A stretch of DNA of 64,000 nt from Epiperipatus broadwayi (lineage: Eukaryota > Onychophora > Udeonychophora > Euonychophora > Peripatidae): positions 680,001 through 744,000 of the forward strand of contig JAQFVV010000321.1 of assembly GCA_028023455.1 (NCBI GenBank), in the 5' to 3' direction. The notes below the pieces were generated by a model that searched no databases, was not told where the DNA came from, and saw only the letters and a program-made list of their open reading frames with translations. Positions 46,731 to 59,571 of this stretch are shown here, in pieces. A program made the translations under genes and the position numbers. How positions within the stretch are numbered: the first letter of the stretch is position 1; every line of letters begins with the position of its first letter.

Positions 46731-46790
46731 CTCTACCCTCAGATCAGCTGATTTCAAGCTGATTTGCTCTCATCAGTGAAGGGATAGGAT
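46731..46790 (-). ncRNA. Hammerhead ribozyme, type I, array unit 5, 5' edge cut by the element boundary
   Basis: The core, stem II, stem III and the proximal stem I helix are intact. The distal stem I helix is lost where the array meets (TA)n at 46788. Confidence 0.65.
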
Positions 46791-46844
46791 ATATATATAT
46801 ATATATATCATAACCATGAAGGGATAGGATATATATATATATAT

Positions 46845-47024
46845 TATCAAAACCACCCCAAGTCCAAAATTAAACCAGTCCAGCATAAAAATAATATTAA
46901 AACACAACCTAAGGTTTTACTGCTACAAGCAGACTTCTCAAGTGTAAAGAACTACAAAAACTACACAATATATATAATATTAAAAAATACCCACAAATCC
47001 ATTCATTTCCCATCCACCCATAAT
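46845..47024 (-). mobile_element. Solo 3' tail of the PLE seen at 7076-8071
   Basis: It matches the outer ~170 bp of the PLE arms (blocks CAAAACCACCCC, AAATTAAACCAG, GCTACAAGCAGACTTCTC and CACAAATCCATTCA) in minus orientation. It stops just inside the coding end. (TA)n lies on both sides. This is an extreme 5' truncation. Confidence 0.85.
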
Positions 47025-50000
47025 ATATATATATATATATGCACGTGTTTAAAAAATATCTTTAAATAGTTTACTATAAAGATCATTTTAATGGTTTCCT
47101 TCCTATAAAGCAAATGAGAAAGGATTAACATCATTCTAGGTAACTACTACCAGAGGGGGTAGGTTTTTTTGTACCATTGTCATATTTTATAAGAATATAT
47201 AGAAACCCTTTAACCAACCAATTTTGAATAGTTATCGAGATTGGTTGGAAACTGAATATATACAAATATCTTTATCCTATTTGTAATCTGAAAATAAAAT
47301 CTTAATTTCGCCATATCTTTTTCAATATCAGTCTACAAAGAAATTATTAAAATAAAAGGAAATATCTACCAGCTAATCAAATATTTGGCAGTATATATAT
47401 ATTATGAGTTTTGCTAGATATCCATTTACAAACTATTAATTAAATGTCCAATTGATTTGATAATTATGTGTGTATGAAAGATTCCATCTGGAAATCCCTA
47501 GCAGTCAACAAAAATAATACAATAAGTAATAAAATATAAAAAACAACAAAATATAAAAAAACCACTAGTCTAATATTTTAATCACTTCATAAATCTTTAA
47601 AATTTTAAAAAGGATAAAAAAATGGTTGTAATTTAAATAAACTACTATTGAAAAAAATTCTAGTAGAAATAATTAAAGCTATTCTATTTTAACAATGATT
47701 TATTGTTTCATATATCATAATTATTAATTTTTCTATTTATCTCAAAGCCGAGATTATGATGATGATGATGATGATGATGATAATAATAAATAAATAATAT
47801 CTATATCAAAAGTTTGATGGTATAATATATAAAATAACATAAGACTATAGTTTTATTAAGTATATTACTAATAAATGCAAAAAATCATAATGCTTGCATA
47901 ATCAAAAATGTAAGTTTATGTAAACCATAATTAATATAAACTTAATACCAAATCTTAACAATAATATTCATACAGATGTTACATGAGACTAATTTTACCC
48001 TAAGAAATTATTATCCACTTATGTATTTCAATATTTCTAATGCAGAAATCAAAGAAATATGCTTTTGGGAATAATTCTTTACACATTATTCCAGATTCAT
48101 CTGTTGTAAGATTAAGTAATCAATGAAAACCATGTGAAAGTGTTATAATCTACACCAAAAGAGTTTCAGTTTCTTGACATTATCTGTGAGGATGTTTGAA
48201 CTAATGCATCTCACATCAAGACCCTATTTTTAATTTTATTTTTATTATCAAATTAACAGTAAGTTTAAAAAACTCTACGATTTTGAATCCAAGTGAAAAT
48301 TGGTTTGTATCTGTATTAGGGGATAATCCTATAATAGAACCACCATTTGGTATTTTTTGACTATGCAAGTTTGCAGTTGATATCCCCGGAGTATAGTGAA
48401 GAGAATTCCTCTAAAAGAATATGTTAAATGTAAGCAAAGCAACTCATATATTAGTATATTTCTATGACCAAGTAAATAATTGTGAATTTTACTGAAAAAG
48501 TTGTGAATTATATAAAGATAATAAGTAAAAATAAATTCATTTTTAATAGTAGTTACTTTATAATATTAGAAAAAAAATATAAACTAGTCTCTGTTTCCAT
48601 ACTATCAGAACTCATGCATATAGAGCAAACTCAATTTGAATGCAATCAACCCCATTTTAAAATAGGAATTCACATATTTTTATAGCTAATATTTGAAAAC
48701 TGAAGAAGTTAATATTTCAATGTATTATTTCCTATTGAATTATAGGTATTCTCACAACAGTAAGTTATTTTGACATTTGTTTTGTGTGGACTGAAAACCT
48801 TATTGGTGGTCAGTATAAAACTTACCATCACAATAATATATTGATTAATCATAAATGATAGTTATATAAAATAATAAACAAATATATTAATAATTTAATA
48901 AAAATGCATTGTTTGTCTACAGGCACCCAAATGATACTTCTCTAATACCATCTTTAATTCAGAAAATTCATTAACTTCAAGAATCATTTGAATATCTCTG
49001 CATACTGAAACCCAATCCTTATGATGAAATGCTTGAATGATTATTTTTTCTTCAATGGTTGATAAATATGAAATTTAGCTATTCAAAGATAAAAATATCA
49101 AATGAAATTTGGTTAAAAAAATAAGTTACATTTATCTTCACACATTTTTATTCAAATCAGCTTTCGTTGATTTTAAAGATTTTGAAGTAGACATGATTAA
49201 TTTAAGTTAAGCTTTTAGGAGTATGAAACAAAGGTTTCCTGAAAAGTAATGATATACAGAAAACATAAATCAATTGAAGATATTGCTAGTTATTCTAAAG
49301 TTAAAGAGTTAAAAATATTATAACTCAAACGTAGTTGAAGGTTAAGAAAAAAAGCATTTAATAGTTTTTGGTTTAAAAAATGAAATCAAATTAAACAAAA
49401 ATCCTCATAAAGTTATATAATCACTAATGTTTATATATTTTTTATCATAGATAGATATATAGATAGATGGATGGGTGGATGGATTGATAATAGATAGATG
49501 TGTGTAGATGATGAAATATTTAAAGAATAAAAACATTAATACATTAATGCCAGTCTTAAATTGTATTAAAACAAGTTAATATTAAACAATTAATATATAA
49601 GACAGATATATTGGTGAGTTTGTAGATGGTTATAATTCTGGTTTATCTGAGGAGTCTAGAATTTAGATAAAGCATTATGTAGTATGAGAATCTAATCATT
49701 TTTAAATGTGGCAGTCAGTGTCATTTTAGAAACATATATTAAAATTCTAAAGTTCTCCTAAGATGCTGAATATCTTTCACATTTATAATATTTACACTAA
49801 GTATATATACTATAATTACATAATACTTGTTAATTTATGTAAGGTTTGAAATGAAACTATAATTGAATTTTATAACATAAAATTTATTTATGAAATTATT
49901 TTGTTGATTATGCTATAGAAAAATGCAGAATTTATTTTAAATAAAGTTTTAATTTAACATGAACTTATACATTCATGCACATTATTTATATATGGTATTT

Positions 50001-50659
50001 TATATAAATATACCTAGATATTTATCATTTAAATTATTAACATTATTATTTCTAAACTCATTTAATTAATTAAAAATTGTTATGCCACGAAACTACTCTA
50101 CACAATAATGTTTGCTTATTTGTAGCTCATGAAATAGGTATTGAATGTTGAGAGTTAAATGACTTGCTAATGATTAAATTATTGATTTCAATTTTTAGAT
50201 GGATGTTGAATCGTTAGCATTTAACGTACATATATAATAATAAATAATGTTTTCATAGAATATACATAATCAGAAAGACAGTGATAGCTTGGATAAAAAT
50301 ATAGTAATTGAAATTGTAATTAAATATATGTACATTAAAGAAAAATAGCCATTAAGTATCCTCCCAAAAGTTTTCGATACTGCTTCCTTCATCTTCAAAT
50401 AGTAACAGAAAAAAAATGATACACAGGCTTCTCAATTACTAGTTGATAAAAATTTTATGATTTTTTTTTCTTTTATAGTTTATTCTATGGCTAAGAGTAG
50501 TTAAACTCTCATTTACCAATCAATAATTGGCTAACTATCAAAAATATTTATGAGACTGCTATCTGTGGATTAAATTTGTGTGAGTGTCTCTCAGTATGTA
50601 TGTATATTTGGATAAAACAATGAAAAAGATTATTTTAAATTGTTTATTAATAATTTCAG
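47025..50659. other. Remainder of the intron; no recognisable gene
   Basis: AT-rich, with a (GAT)n run at about 47755-47785 and a GATA/GATG-type run at about 49448-49505. Small frames are not supported. The intron ends TTTCAG at 50654-50659. Confidence 0.5.
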
Positions 50660-50795
50660 GGCTCATGCCAGTCAACAAATAAATGGACTAATGGCTCAAC
50701 TTGCAAGGTACCAAGATACTGCAAGAAATGTCGACTATTTGAAAGGTTTTAGCATGAATAGTAAATGTTTACCATTACAATGCATGAAGAAGTAA
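50660..50795 (+). CDS. Secreted collagen-like protein, terminal coding exon
   Basis: It follows acceptor TAATTTCAG ending at 50659. The first base completes the CC|G proline codon of exon 1, and the frame then runs 44 codons to TAA at 50793-50795. It adds AHASQQINGLMAQLARYQ, a helix-like segment, and the last cysteine pair in SKCLPLQCMKK. Cys199-x5-Cys205 of exon 1 and Cys252-x4-Cys257 here would allow two disulfides. The exact phase match (647 + 136 = 783 nt, 260 codons plus stop), together with similar composition, makes this joining convincing. Confidence 0.85.
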
Positions 50796-51217
50796 TGAAG
50801 AAATATATTTTTTGGTTAATTAGAATATAACATTTCTAATATTATCACTATTTTACAAATCCGAAAGTGGTATTTTTGTTCTAAAAATAATGGTTCGTTT
50901 ATTATACATGTAAATTGTAATATATCTATAATGTAAATGTATTAAACAATTAACATGTTACAACTCATCCTATTAAAAGATTGTTATTTATTAAAACTAA
51001 TTATGTAATTCTATTGTTAAAGTCAGCATTAAATAGGCAATTCATTTATTTCTCCATTATCATACAAATCTAGATCTCTTCTCCCTTACCCAAAATGTTG
51101 TTAATATAATGGAAAAAATAATGTGGGTAACTGTCGATAGGTGTAGAAATCATAAACCTTTATTTTTATGTACATATTTTAATATTCCGTTTTTTAATTA
51201 TGTATATGGGCATGTAA

Positions 51218-51223
51218 AATAAA
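51218..51223 (+). terminator. Possible polyadenylation signal AATAAA
   Basis: First AATAAA seen after the stop codon, about 420 bp downstream. A second is at 51457-51462. In AT-rich DNA such hexamers are frequent, so this is only a candidate. Confidence 0.3.
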
Positions 51224-51462
51224 TACTTGATTATAACATTTGTAATATTACAATCAAAATAAGAATAACGTTTAGAAATTATTTGGTGTCATATTTAGGA
51301 TATAAATACAGTTTTGGTTACTGCAAGTAATGTTTTTAAATAAGACAAAACTGACTTTAAATTTGAAATAATTTTTTATTTTGATTATGATATTAAGATT
51401 ATTATGGTCAGATAATTATTTCATTAGATTGTATATATAATGTGATATGTCTTGTAAATAAA

Positions 51463-52253
51463 GCATTAAAATTAATTATTTAAGAATTATAATATTGTTT
51501 GTTTTTTTCCTAATAATTTGATTGAGCTCAAATTATTAGAATGATTTTATCTATTATGTTTTTTTCTTGGATTAATTGTATGTTGATAGACAAATAATGA
51601 GAAATATTATTTTTCAAAAGATGAATAAAAATGTAAAAAAATCAATTCTATAAATAGTACACTATCTAGATAATATAAGATATATTTAGGGAAAACAATG
51701 ATAATTTTTGTAAAAAAATTACAAGGCAATAAAGAATATATTGTTTAAAAAAAGGACGATATTATATATAGAAAGCTTAAGTAATAAGAACATATTTAAA
51801 TAGTTTATGTAATAATTTCAACAGTATTAAATTAAAATATATTCTTATAGTTGATATAGATTCCATCACAAATTTGAGTCAAGAGTAAAACATCTTAAGG
51901 TAACTTAAAGACTTTTTAAAATTTGATGGTGTAAATAATAATTCAAATTCAAAGTGAGAATTACAAAAATAAATGCATAAAGGATTTATATTGCAGATAG
52001 TGGGTAAAAAATAAAAGTGCTTTCAATTAACATATATATTTAAAATTTCCATTTGATCATACATTCATGAAACATTCAAATAAAGATGATCCTAAAAATT
52101 AAATTACTTCAAGGAGCACTTTATATTGAGCCAATACTCTTTCATTGGCCAAAGTATAATCCTTTACATATGTTTTAATTATTTGTATAGTATTATAATT
52201 TTCAAATTATACAAGTTCATTTACAAGTGTCAAATTGTTTGCATTCACAAATT
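51463..52253. other. No recognisable feature
   Basis: AT-rich intergenic sequence. Confidence 0.5.
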
Positions 52254-52263
52254 TGTTACAATC

Positions 52264-52315
<52 letters not shown>

Positions 52316-52324
52316 GATTGTAAG

Positions 52325-52352
<28 letters not shown>
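52254..52352. repeat. (TA)n with palindromic flanks
   Basis: TTACAATCTATTTCA before and TGAAATAGATTGTAA after a ~40-bp TA run form a perfect palindrome, 52254-52325. A second TA run follows at 52325-52352. Confidence 0.85.
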
Positions 52353-52355
<3 letters not shown>

Positions 52356-52534
52356 TTAGTGATTATCTTGTTTTTCTTAGACCAGATATAAACATTAAAT
52401 CCAGTTAAATATTAATATATTGTATATATTTTTTCTAAACATAAGCATATGGAACTATTAGTTCAACTCCATATTTCTTTTGTCATTTATATATTCTCAA
52501 AATCACACTTTTCTTTATTTTTGCCGTAATATCA

Positions 52535-52788
52535 TATAAATACAATTTATCCAAACCACTTCAAACACTTTTTAGCAAAATTCTTTATTTGTACATATAT
52601 ATGCATCTACATTTTGACTGACCTACAGTCTTCTTCAGAGCAAGTTTATTTTGACCTTTTAAATAAAAAAAACAACTTGCTCTGAAGAAGACTGCAGGTC
52701 AGTCGAAACATAGGTGTATATATATGTACAAATAAAGAGTTTTGCTAAAAAGTGTTTGAAACGGTTTGAATAAATTGCATTTATATAT
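52535..52788. repeat. ~254-bp inverted repeat hairpin
   Basis: Arms of about 116 bp (52535-52650 and 52672-52788) mirror TTTAGCAAAA(C)TC, TTTATTTGTACATATATA and GACTGACCT(A/G)CAGTCTTC. The plus-strand right arm contains CTGAAGA, a GACTG/CAGTC hairpin and GAAAC. This resembles the hammerhead core order, but no stem I is apparent. Confidence 0.8.
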
Positions 52789-55700
52789 TTTTAAAATATA
52801 CATAAAATATCCACTCCACTGTACACACATTTTTTAAACATATGAATAAAGGTGTCTAAAGTAACTGAAAAGTGCTGTTCTAGCATGATATGACTTCTGA
52901 AAGTTATTTATATTTTTCAGATGTGTCCATTCATATGTCGATGGAGTGAAAGTTATACATATGTAGATAAAAGACATTATACTGGAAAAATAAAAAAATT
53001 GAATTAATTATTTGATCTATTTATGTATAATTAAAAAGCACATATATTTATTTTTAACTGGATTTAAATTTTATATCTGAGCTAGCAATGATATAATATT
53101 CTATAGTCTAATAAATAATTAGCAATAATCATTAATGTCCTTTATCTAAAATAGATGGTATTAAAGCTGTGAGTGTAGAAATTTTAACACTTGTAGGTCA
53201 GATAGTAATTATATATATGGTAAATTAAGTGCAAAAAGTATTAATAACTTTGAATCTATAAAACTATCTAATAATTGTAAGAAAAAAAATGTTAAAAGAT
53301 TGAAAGATTAAAAACACACACACATATATATAATTTGGATAATAAAAATAAATAAATAAAAGCACAAATTGAAACAGTAATTGGAAGAAAATTAAGTTGC
53401 CTTTTTGGCTTCTACCACTAAAAAGATGTAATTATTACCCAGTTGATTTACAAAGATTTTGAATTGTGGTTGCATATCTACATTTTAATTATTAATCTGA
53501 CTACATCTGACAGCAAAGTATCATAATCCAAAATTTAAATAAAGAAAGAAAAAAAAGATTTTTGAAAATATGTAGCAAAGTAATTTAGTAATGATTTTTT
53601 TTTAAAAATTGGGGTTTTAATTTTGACTGGCAAGAAAACCCAGCAAAAATTGTCTGATGACAATTTAAAATAAAAGCTGACCATCAGTCATTATTAAAGA
53701 TAAAAAATTGTTATGGACTATTTAATTTTTATCCAGAATGGTTTGATTGTATAAGTTGTTATCAGTATGCAATTATAAATTAGAATATAGACAAAACATT
53801 CCAATAAAATATGCAACTGCATTATCTCCTTCCCAGACATGACTGAAAAAAAATCAAAGTAGAGATTAGTTATTTAGAAAACTGGACTTCAAAACTGGTC
53901 AATGATAAAACATAATTTCTGAAACTAAAGCCAATCTGGATTAACAGATTGTCATTAATTTAAATAAAAATGGATGGATAAACAACCTATAAAATTCCCA
54001 TATCCTTCCAAAGCATATAAGAGAAATTATAAACAAACAAAGGTTGTAATATAGTCATTAATAAAATGTTGATCTTTCTTCAGAAATGCTTTAAAATTTT
54101 AGAAATATACTAGTGTCATCTTAGTAGAGAGAACAAAATTCCTATCATGTAGCCACATGTGATGTTCTGGAATTGGTGTGGCTGAGCATACATCAACAAC
54201 AAAGATTATATTAAAATCAGTATTCTGCATAAGTAATGCATTAAGATTTTAGAAATACCATGCAAGTATCATCTTAGCATAGTGATTGCCAAAGTTCTAA
54301 CATGCAGTTATGTTATTGGGTTCTATTATCGATATGAAAATTATATTTAAAAATGCAAATTATGATAAGTAAATGCATGATCCAAAATACCTTTTATGAC
54401 TAATGAAACCATGAAGCTTCAAACATATAGGCAACACAGACATATTAAAAGATCATACTTTCTTATTAATAATATTATTCTGATAAAAAAATTATACATA
54501 AAATAGTCAAAAATATCAGTTCAACTAATACCAGTAAGGTTTTAAAATAAATTTTCACATACCATGAATCTTCAAAAACCCTCATATGAAAATAATGTTA
54601 CAATGTTTACTTCAACAGAATTGGAAAACTTTATTGATTGAATAGAATGGTTGTTAAAAAATATTTCAGCACCATCAATATGATTCTAAATCAAACAAGT
54701 TTGATGAGAAAGATGTTTAATAGTTGAAAAGTCAATAATGTGCAAAACTCCTATGACCTTTTTGGGGAATTCACCTTTTTTTAAAAAATAAATTATATAC
54801 AAAGGAGGTCACATAAAATCTTTCTTTAAGACTAAAATGTTCTACACCTCTAAAATTTTGCATTTTTTACACTCATTTATCTTTAAACATTTTTAATCAC
54901 TTGGAATTTTTCTTTGTCAATTTTTTCATACTTCTCAAAGTTAAATTGTTTTAAATTTTGAAAGTTGATTATATACATTATTAAATCTATTATGCAATGA
55001 TTTTTATGAATAAGATCATACTTTGCATTTTTTCACCAGAACATTATACCATTCAAAACAAGGTAAAAATTATGTACAGAATTAATCATAAGTCAGAAGT
55101 TTTAAATTAAGCTGTTTATTCCTGATGGATGAAAGGCAGTAAAGGCTAGGAAAGGAAAAAAAATATCGCTAGTGGGGAATGTGTCATGATATAATAAGAT
55201 AGCCTTTGTAAGTTATAGATAAAAGAATCAATCAGTAAAATAATGTCAAATCAGATAATTAAAATCTAAATATGATTGAGAGTAAGTTACATGTCACTCA
55301 CAAGAACCAAATCTGGACAAATGGAAACACCAATGAAAGTAAAAAAATCAGATTACGTGTCATGCCATTTAAAGATAATATGTACAAAAAGATTTCCCAC
55401 TTACACAAATAGATGATACATTTCAAAATGTAGATGGTTTGAAATCAGAGTTGTTAGTTAAATAACAGTAAAATAATGCCACACACTGACAGATAAAAAG
55501 ATGTTACTGTATGCAAATGATTGACTGCATATATAAAATTCTGAAGAAATATTGGATTCTATGTGTGTTAAATAAGTTTTTATGTAAAATAATTAGAGTA
55601 AAAAAAGATAACAATGAAAAGGTATAATATACATATCATTTAAAATATATAAATTAAAAAAATTACCTTGGATAAAAGGGAAACAACTAACTAAAAATAA

Positions 55701-56085
55701 TTAGAAAATTCTAATAAAGCAAGCTAAAATTAGCAAAAGAAAGATTGAAAAAAATCTCAGAGAATGAGATAGAGAACACTTTAAAAGGTAATAAATTAAG
55801 TCTGAAAAAAAAGCCAATAGGATAAGTAAAAAAAATACCTAGAAGAAGAATCTGGATTTGCCTCAATCCCTAATGAAATTTCAGTAGAAGATATTAAGCG
55901 AGATCCAGGGACAATAAAAATATTCTTATCTATTTCCATGTTTAATGTTGTATTATTTAAATACCAGTATCAAATTCATAAATATCTAATCATTAAAATT
56001 TATTATTGAATTAAATATCTATATTAATTTAATTTGCAATTGATATTTTTTATATAACTTATGCCTTTACTCTTCATGTGTCAAA
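52789..56085. other. No recognisable gene
   Basis: A long AT-rich stretch. Some segments (55120-55870) are purine-rich with words reminiscent of old LINE coding DNA, but I could not align them with the RTE copies here. Confidence 0.45.
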
Positions 56086-56164
56086 GCATCAGCCAGGAAG
56101 TGAACCCGCGAGCCCAGGACAACTGCTTGTAAGGCAGCTGTGTTGACCACTCGACCAGCAACAC
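56086..56164 (-). pseudogene. tRNA-like relic, second copy of the 11654-11724 repeat
   Basis: On the minus strand it shares the A box (TGGTCGAGTGGTC), the anticodon loop with TAC and the 3' flank TTTGACACATGAA. The T arm is interrupted by a short insertion (GCTCGCG) that destroys the B box. Not a functional tRNA. Confidence 0.6.
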
Positions 56165-58189
56165 TTGACAACTCTTCTTTAGTCAAGTCATAAATACAAT
56201 TTAATTGAAAAATCCAATGTGATATTATTCTTTTAAAAATAATGTTAAATATGAAAACATTATTTTTTAAATCGCACTTCTAAATAAAAATTGATTATAT
56301 TTTAAATTAAGATGTTTTTTTTTAGAAATTTTTTTTATTTTAAAATAAGAATATCATTAAGATAAGTAAATAATTACAGAAACTTCTTTTCTTGCATTAA
56401 AAATATGGAAGAAAACATTGTTTAAAAATAGAATTATATTTTAAAATAGAATTAAGGTAAATGGTGCTAATTTAATATGCACTCTAAAATATTTTGGATA
56501 CATGGGAGAGTCTAAACACCATTGCTGATACAGCCAAGTGATAAACAACCTTAGATAATACTGCTCCTCCTACAAAAATTAATAAGATAGTATTCCAGAT
56601 ATTTTGTCCATTTATATAAAATTTTCCCATTTTCATTGAAAAATAATAGTAAAAAATTTGTAGAACTAAGCAGTAAACAGTACCCAATATCCCAATTCCC
56701 CCAAAATCAATTGCCAAACTAATATAAAAGTACTTGTCAAATGTACAGAAAGTAAATTATTAAACTTAATAAAAAATATTAGCATCTATTAAAATCAAAA
56801 CAGTACAGATATTATGTTAAATAAAATGGAAATAAAAACAAAACAATATTTAGAACTTAGCAAATATTAACATCAAAGCATTAAAGTTGTTATGTTAAAT
56901 TAAAAATAAAATTTCCAAAAACGATTTTACAATTTAACAAAGTATTTTAATTTCATGATTAATAAGTATTACATTTTAAATTCAATCCAATGTTAATTAT
57001 GAAATGTTCAAGCACTTTTTATGATACTTGAGTAATTGATATTGGGGACAAAATATCAGGAATAAATTATAGCTTTGTGTGGGTCAGCAAGGATTTGGAG
57101 GTTTCCCTGATATCCAAAATGATGAATGCACACTAAATCGATACCCTATGGATATTATATTAAACAAAAAAAATAAAAATGTCAAAAACAATATTTATAG
57201 TTTAGCTAAGTATATTAATTTTACAACTAACAAGCATTACCTTTTAAAATTTTATCAAATGTTCAATTACAAAAGAAATATTAAAATTGTAAAATATAGT
57301 GGCAGATTACAAAAAAAGTGCATAAACTATGTTAAACTTCCTGAGTTTGGGAGGTTTGGGTGAATGTAGGCAAAGGGCAAACTTAATATCCAGAATCGAA
57401 AATTTGTGGGTGATTTACATGTAACAAATTATAATGAACTATCAACATATGTAGTGAATTATACAAATGTACTTTAATTATCAGAAAATGTTATCCAACA
57501 TTTAAAATTTCATTGCACCTCAATTGATGATGTGAATTTCCCACAAAAACTTCTCAAGATATCTGTGTTCATTGATATATGTCAATGTTCAAGTTCTCAC
57601 ACAATGACTGAAATTTAAGGCAATTCAAATGACAACATGGTACAGTGGAAAAATCTGATTTCAAACTCATTAATGCCCAACAACATCAGCATGATGTGAA
57701 TTATCTACACAATCTGTTTCTCAAGACACTAATGTCTTCTGGGACATTTCATTGCTCAAAAGATCTCAAGTCACCTGAACTTTTTTTTATATTTTAAGTG
57801 ATGATGTAGCATAGCTACAAAATCTGTTCTCCAACTTATTAACATATACAAGTATCAAGTCTTTTATGTAATACTCCTGAATAAAATTTTCCTTAATAAA
57901 AAAAAAAACGAATGAAAGTTAAAGTTAAGTTGTGAGAGAAATATGGTAACAGGATACAGAAAAAAATTTAAAAACATGCAGTGAAACAATATATTTTAAT
58001 TTAACTGTTAACATGGTGGTAAACAAAAGTTTTGGAATTTCCTACTAATATGATGGCAAAATACAGAAAAAGTGCCCAAATTAACAAAAGTACAATGTTC
58101 AATTACAAGAGAAATATTTAAAAGCTCTAATTCACTACAAAATTATGAGAATAAAATTAAAAACACAATAATATTTTCAATATAAGCTC
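56165..58189. other. No recognisable gene
   Basis: AT-rich. A 77-codon minus-strand frame (56717-56484) with hydrophobic stretches and a 94-codon frame around 57079-57363 are present. Neither resembles a known protein, and base composition does not favour coding. Confidence 0.4.
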
Positions 58190-58775
58190 ATTAGCTTATA
58201 TAGCCATATAGGTCTGAATTCAGTTCAGCACCCATATTTTGGTGTCTTTGGCCATTTAATAACCATAGCCACCATTATCCTATTAGGCAGGATTGGTATT
58301 AAACTTCTAAACATCACATGATCACCATTTCTTATGCTTGCTCACAACAGTTATTAAAACAGGCAAAACTCTCCATACAATAGTGCCATTCAGTGCAAGC
58401 CAGAGTAATCAATAGATACCAGAAGGCTTGTATCGGTACTGAACTGAGTTCTGATCTATATGACTATATAACCTAATGAGCTTGGATTGAAAATATTATT
58501 GTTTTCAATTTTATTCTCATAGTTTTGTAGTTAAGTAGAGATAAAAGGTGGCTGTTGAAAGGTTGCATTAGATCCTAAGTTCTAGGTGCAGTGCTCTCAG
58601 ATCCAAGGCTCCTCACTGACAAAGGTCACAAGCCAGAGGCCACAAGCTAAAAACTAGTCTGGGGATATTGGATGAGTAGGCACTAGATAGGGATTTTATG
58701 CACAAGCCTTTTAGCATCCATTGATTACTCTGGCTTGCACTTAGTGGCACTACTGTATGGAGAGTATTGTCTGTT
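58190..58775. mobile_element. Family F repeat, rearranged copy
   Basis: It contains the family F outer blocks (ACATCACATGATCACC, GGCAAAACTCTCCATACA, GCAAGCCAGAGTAATCAAT) and the right-arm end (GATTACTCTGGCTTGCAC). The left part holds the central block of the 40-kb copy in inverse orientation (58195-58310). No clear target-site duplication was found. Confidence 0.7.
58588..58672 (+). ncRNA. Decayed hammerhead-like motif, family F
   Basis: Core CTGACAA (invariant G lost), stem II duplicated by an insertion (CACAAGCCAGAGG), GAAA changed to AAAA. Stem I (ATCCAAGGCTCCTCA side) and ACTAGT are kept. Inactive. Confidence 0.4.
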
Positions 58776-58924
58776 TTAATTTACCTACCAATCTTCCTTT
58801 CTATCCACTTTCATATCTAATTGCCTTATCTATTTTACCTATTTACTTCTTTTGCAATTATTTATTTATTTATTTAAATAATTCATTAACCACTTACCGC
58901 TCAATTATTTGTATATAGTTATTT

Positions 58925-58925
<1 letters not shown>

Positions 58926-58980
<55 letters not shown>
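58926..58980. repeat. (AC)n(AT)n microsatellite
   Basis: CA repeat followed by TA repeat. Confidence 0.93.
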
Positions 58981-58982
<2 letters not shown>

Positions 58983-59267
58983 TTAAACTATCCATTTTTC
59001 TATTTATATGCCCAATTATCTACTTAAAGCCCTGTTGATCTGTTTTTGTATCCACCAACATTCTTACCTATCTATTATCTATCTATCTATTTGGCTACTA
59101 ATAACTATTTCTACCTACTTTCACCAACCTAATAGCCTTCCATCTATTTACCTATTTACCTATTCACTTCTTTTTCTATTTATCTTTTTAATTATCTAAG
59201 ATTTTTTTTACTTATCTATTTGTTCATGTCTTTATTATTTTTATCTACTTAGAAATATGTTTTCATT

Positions 59268-59570
<303 letters not shown>

Positions 59571-59571
59571 A

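Larger units (their letters stand above)
44947..46790 (-). repeat. Retrozyme-like tandem array: about 4.5 units of ~417 bp (family T)
   Basis: Unit starts (ATGAAAAAGAAAAACAAG) lie at 44947, 45364, 45751, 46168 and 46583, giving spacings of 417, 387, 417 and 415. The second unit lacks about 30 bp near 45642. Units are about 95 percent alike. Every unit carries a complete type I hammerhead-like sequence on the minus strand, so a minus-strand transcript could be cut into unit-length RNAs. There is no open frame of note. The array is bounded by (TA)n on both sides and its right end stops within the last ribozyme. It lies in the intron of the host gene, antisense to it. Animal retrozymes have this architecture: tandem non-coding units of a few hundred bases with type I hammerheads. 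Confidence 0.85.

Noticed and set aside
45724-46762. 68-codon frames repeated in array units
   Set aside because: They occur only in some units, start from a non-ATG codon or with no context, and are broken in the others. The conserved element is the ribozyme on the other strand.
44947-46790. CRISPR-like array or ordinary satellite
   Set aside because: The units are ~417 bp and have no short repeat-spacer pattern. A conserved ribozyme in each unit sets it apart from a plain satellite, and the genome is animal.
56484-57363. Two small frames (77 and 94 codons) as genes
   Set aside because: No recognisable domain, no splice context and AT-driven composition. The 94-codon one lacks an ATG start.
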